Below are positions 6,479 to 7,732 of a stretch of 7,732 nucleotides of DNA, piece after piece. Source of the stretch: an uncultured Roseburia sp. (lineage in GTDB: Bacteria > Bacillota > Clostridia > Lachnospirales > Lachnospiraceae); contig CANODN010000091.1 of NCBI GenBank assembly GCA_947564765.1, positions 1-7,732 on the forward strand, written 5' to 3'. The stretch's first letter is position 1. The number at the start of each line of letters is the position of its first letter. The notes under the pieces were generated by a model that was not told where the DNA came from, made no database searches, and saw nothing but the letters and a program-made list of their open reading frames with translations. The translations under genes were made by a program, and so were the position numbers.

Positions 6479-6523
6479 AAAACCAGGGTGGATGAGATCT
6501 ATTCTCTTCTACCTTGGTTTTTT
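6479..6523. terminator. Bidirectional rho-independent terminator of tRNA-Pro
   Basis: A long stem forms between 6479-6497 and 6503-6521, with the core CCAGGGTGGA pairing to TCTACCTTGG through two G-T wobbles and one T-T mismatch. The loop is 5 bases (6498-6502). On the plus strand the stem runs into a run of six T (6518-6523). On the minus strand it runs into TTTTATTATTTA. The tRNA ends only a few bases away on the minus strand, so its main job is probably to end the tRNA transcript. It would also stop anything arriving from the left on the plus strand. Confidence 0.85.
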
Positions 6524-6525
6524 AG

Positions 6526-6600
6526 TCGGGGTAACAGGATTCGAACCTGCGACCTCACGGCCCCCAGCCGTGCGCTCTGACCAAACTGAGCCATACCCCG
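6526..6600 (-). tRNA. tRNA-Pro (anticodon GGG)
   Basis: A full cloverleaf is readable on the minus strand. The acceptor stem CGGGGTA pairs with TACCCCG over 7 perfect pairs, including the C1-G72 pair typical of bacterial tRNA-Pro. The D arm is GCTC/GAGC with a GG-containing loop. The anticodon stem CACGG/CCGTG closes the loop CTGGGGG, giving anticodon GGG, which reads CCC and CCU. The variable loop is 5 bases. The T arm is GCAGG/CCTGT with loop TTCGAAT. The discriminator base is A (opposite 6526). The CCA end is not encoded (CTA follows) and must be added by the CCA-adding enzyme. Confidence 0.97.
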
Positions 6601-6611
6601 ATGCGAAATCT

Positions 6612-6640
6612 ATTATAACAGATTCTCTATTAAAAGGGAA
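6612..6640 (-). promoter_or_regulatory. Probable promoter of tRNA-Pro
   Basis: A perfect TATAAT (-10, 6612-6617) on the minus strand ends 11 bases before the first tRNA base, so transcription would begin close to the mature 5' end. The -35 position at a 17-base spacing reads TTCCCT, a weak match. Expression could also come by read-through from scpAB, because no terminator is visible between scpB and the tRNA. Confidence 0.6.
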
Positions 6641-6651
6641 TACCTAATTTT

Positions 6652-7209
6652 TTAAATTTTAACTTCTGTCTCCGCCTCCTGTTTCATCTCCTCGATCTGC
6701 AGGGGATTTGGTTCCGGCAATTCCTCCAAAGAATGAATCCCAAAACTGCGAAGAAACTCCTCCGTTGTTCCGAAAAGCATCGGCCGCCCCGGTGCATCCA
6801 GGCGCCCTAGCTCTATGGCAAGATTATACTCCACCAACTTACTGACTGCATGATCGCAGGATACACCGCGAATCTTTTCTATTTCTGCCTTTGTTACAGG
6901 CTGTTTATAAGCAATAATGGATAGTGTTTCAAGCAGCACATCTGTCAGCACATGCTTCTTCGGCTGTTTGGCGATACGGATCAGATATTCATATGTATTC
7001 CTGCTGGTACACATCTGATAGGCGCCCTCCAGCTCTATAATCCGCATGCCTCGGTCTTCTCTGTCATATTCCTCCGCAAGCTCCATAATCAACCCTTTCG
7101 TCTCCTCCTGACTCAGTTCGACTGCTGCCGCAATTCTGGAAAGCTCTACGGAATTTCCCATAGTAAACAGTATCGATTCTATAATTGTTTTGTATGTTTT
7201 CTTTTCCAT
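6652..7209 (-). CDS. scpB: Segregation and condensation protein ScpB
   Basis: Kleisin-interacting subunit of the SMC-ScpAB condensin complex, which compacts and separates newly replicated chromosomes; cytoplasmic and nucleoid-associated. The 185 residues fit the family length. Two winged-helix domains are readable: the first covers about 1-75, ending near GAYQMCTS, and the second about 87-157, with the hallmarks LSIIAYKQPVTKAEIEKIRGV in two adjoining pieces (96-105 and 106-116) and GRLDAPGRPMLFGTT (135-149). An acidic tail follows. The longest frame would begin with TTG at 7221, but an ATG at 7209 has GGAG six bases upstream (7216-7219) and gives the expected start MEKKTYK, so I use that. It follows scpA with a 14-base gap, and the two are surely co-transcribed. 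Confidence 0.94.
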   Translation of the reverse strand: MEKKTYKTIIESILFTMGNSVELSRIAAAVELSQEETKGLIMELAEEYDREDRGMRIIELEGAYQMCTSRNTYEYLIRIAKQPKKHVLTDVLLETLSIIAYKQPVTKAEIEKIRGVSCDHAVSKLVEYNLAIELGRLDAPGRPMLFGTTEEFLRSFGIHSLEELPEPNPLQIEEMKQEAETEVKI

Positions 7210-7223
7210 TCTAAACTCCAAAT

Positions 7224-7732
7224 CTAAGCGGCCATATGAGATTCTATCTGAATATCATCAAACAGATTCTCCTGGGTAATAGTAATTTTTCCCATTTTCA
7301 TCAACTCCAGGATTGCAAGAAAGCTGACGATAACCTCCATTTTACTGCTTTGTGATTCTAACAAATTGCGGAAACTGAAGCTTCTGTGAGCAGCCGCATA
7401 CTGTTCTAAATATGCCATTTTATCCGGCAATGACACTTCTTCTTTTTCAATCCTGCCAAATCCGGCCCGAACCTTATCTATTTTGTTCTCCTGCCGGCGC
7501 ATCACAGACTGAAAAATCTGATTTAATTTATGCAAGGTCAGATCAGAGAGCAGCGCTTCTACGTCTACCGGTTCCTGGTAAGACATCACCTCGGAAGGTA
7601 TCGTCGGAGATTTAAATAAAACCTGTCCGGCATCGATCTGACGATCTTTTAATTCATATGACATGCATTTATACATTTTATATTCCAAAAGCTGCAGTAT
7701 GCCACTCCACCCTTGGGAAACTCCTTCTCCTC
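7224..7732 (-). CDS. scpA: Segregation and condensation protein ScpA, 5' end missing and frame disturbed at the edge
   Basis: The kleisin subunit that bridges the SMC heads and binds ScpB. Only about the C-terminal two thirds is present. Recognisable parts are LLEYKMYK at the start of the middle region, KIEKEEVSL-like wording (RIEKEEVSL), HRSFSFRNLLE, and the C-terminal winged helix with VIVSFLAILELMKMGKI followed by FDDIQIES. These match the ScpA C-terminal domain that contacts SMC. The first codons of the longest frame before 7676 are non-ATG and are internal to the gene; the true start lies beyond the right edge. In the last 40 bases the conserved wording jumps frame twice: EEKE (7721-7732), then PRVE (7705-7716), then QLLEYK (from 7694), each one base off from the last. 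This suggests two extra bases, either sequencing errors at a contig end or a broken gene. Confidence 0.88.
   Translation of the reverse strand, partial: GEGVSQGWSGILQLLEYKMYKCMSYELKDRQIDAGQVLFKSPTIPSEVMSYQEPVDVEALLSDLTLHKLNQIFQSVMRRQENKIDKVRAGFGRIEKEEVSLPDKMAYLEQYAAAHRSFSFRNLLESQSSKMEVIVSFLAILELMKMGKITITQENLFDDIQIESHMAA

Larger units (their letters stand above)
6067..6480. other. AT-rich stretch without a confident gene
   Basis: About 410 bases between the lipoprotein promoter and the tRNA terminator. The minus strand has no reading frame of note. The plus strand has two overlapping small frames (6098-6316 and 6288-6473) without good ribosome binding sites. A weak plus-strand promoter could be read as TTGAAT (6046-6051), a 16-base spacer and TATATG (6068-6073), but it overlaps the stronger minus-strand promoter and is doubtful. 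The stretch may be a decayed gene or mobile-element remnant. Confidence 0.5.

Noticed and set aside
7210..7221. TTG at 7221 as the scpB start
   Set aside because: The bases TTGGAG contain the ribosome binding site for the ATG at 7209, so they are leader and not coding sequence.

Overview
This window looks like chromosomal DNA from an anaerobic Firmicute of class Clostridia, most likely the family Lachnospiraceae. The grounds are a trimeric electron-bifurcating-type [FeFe] hydrogenase operon, a class B sortase, an ScpA whose wording resembles Lachnospiraceae sequences as I remember them, strong AGGAGG-type ribosome binding sites, TTGACA/TATAAT-type promoters and a tRNA-Pro without an encoded CCA. 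The genus cannot be fixed. All confident genes are on the minus strand, so the layout reads from the right edge to the left.

Right edge to 6526: the 3' part of scpA (cut by the window edge, with two apparent +1 frameshifts in its last 40 bases), then scpB, then a tRNA-Pro(GGG) with its own -10 box. The tRNA ends at a strong hairpin terminator (6479-6523) that has U-rich tracts in both directions.

6480 to 6067: a stretch of about 400 bases with no convincing gene. It holds two small plus-strand ORFs that I cannot identify.

6066 to 5092: a clear promoter followed by a lipoprotein with an acidic linker and an SGNH-hydrolase-like domain.

4993 to 921: hydC-hydB-hydA, tightly packed (4-base overlap, then a 12-base gap). 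Together they encode a cytoplasmic NAD(H)- and ferredoxin-linked [FeFe] hydrogenase. HydC and HydB carry the NuoE/NuoF-like diaphorase part with FMN, and HydA carries the H-cluster. In a fermenting gut-type anaerobe this complex would reoxidise NADH and reduced ferredoxin by making H2, or run in reverse. No clear promoter was found directly upstream of hydC, so read-through from the lipoprotein promoter is possible.

920 to 618: an intergenic region with a 101-base imperfect palindrome (753-853) and a near-consensus promoter for the last gene, a class B sortase whose 3' end, including the catalytic Cys, lies outside the window.

I do not see a clearly novel multi-gene system here. The items most worth a second look are the 101-base palindrome, the altered NADH-site motif in HydB, the Lys-Arg variant of the L3 motif in HydA, the scpA frame disruption at the edge, and the unexplained 6067-6480 stretch.
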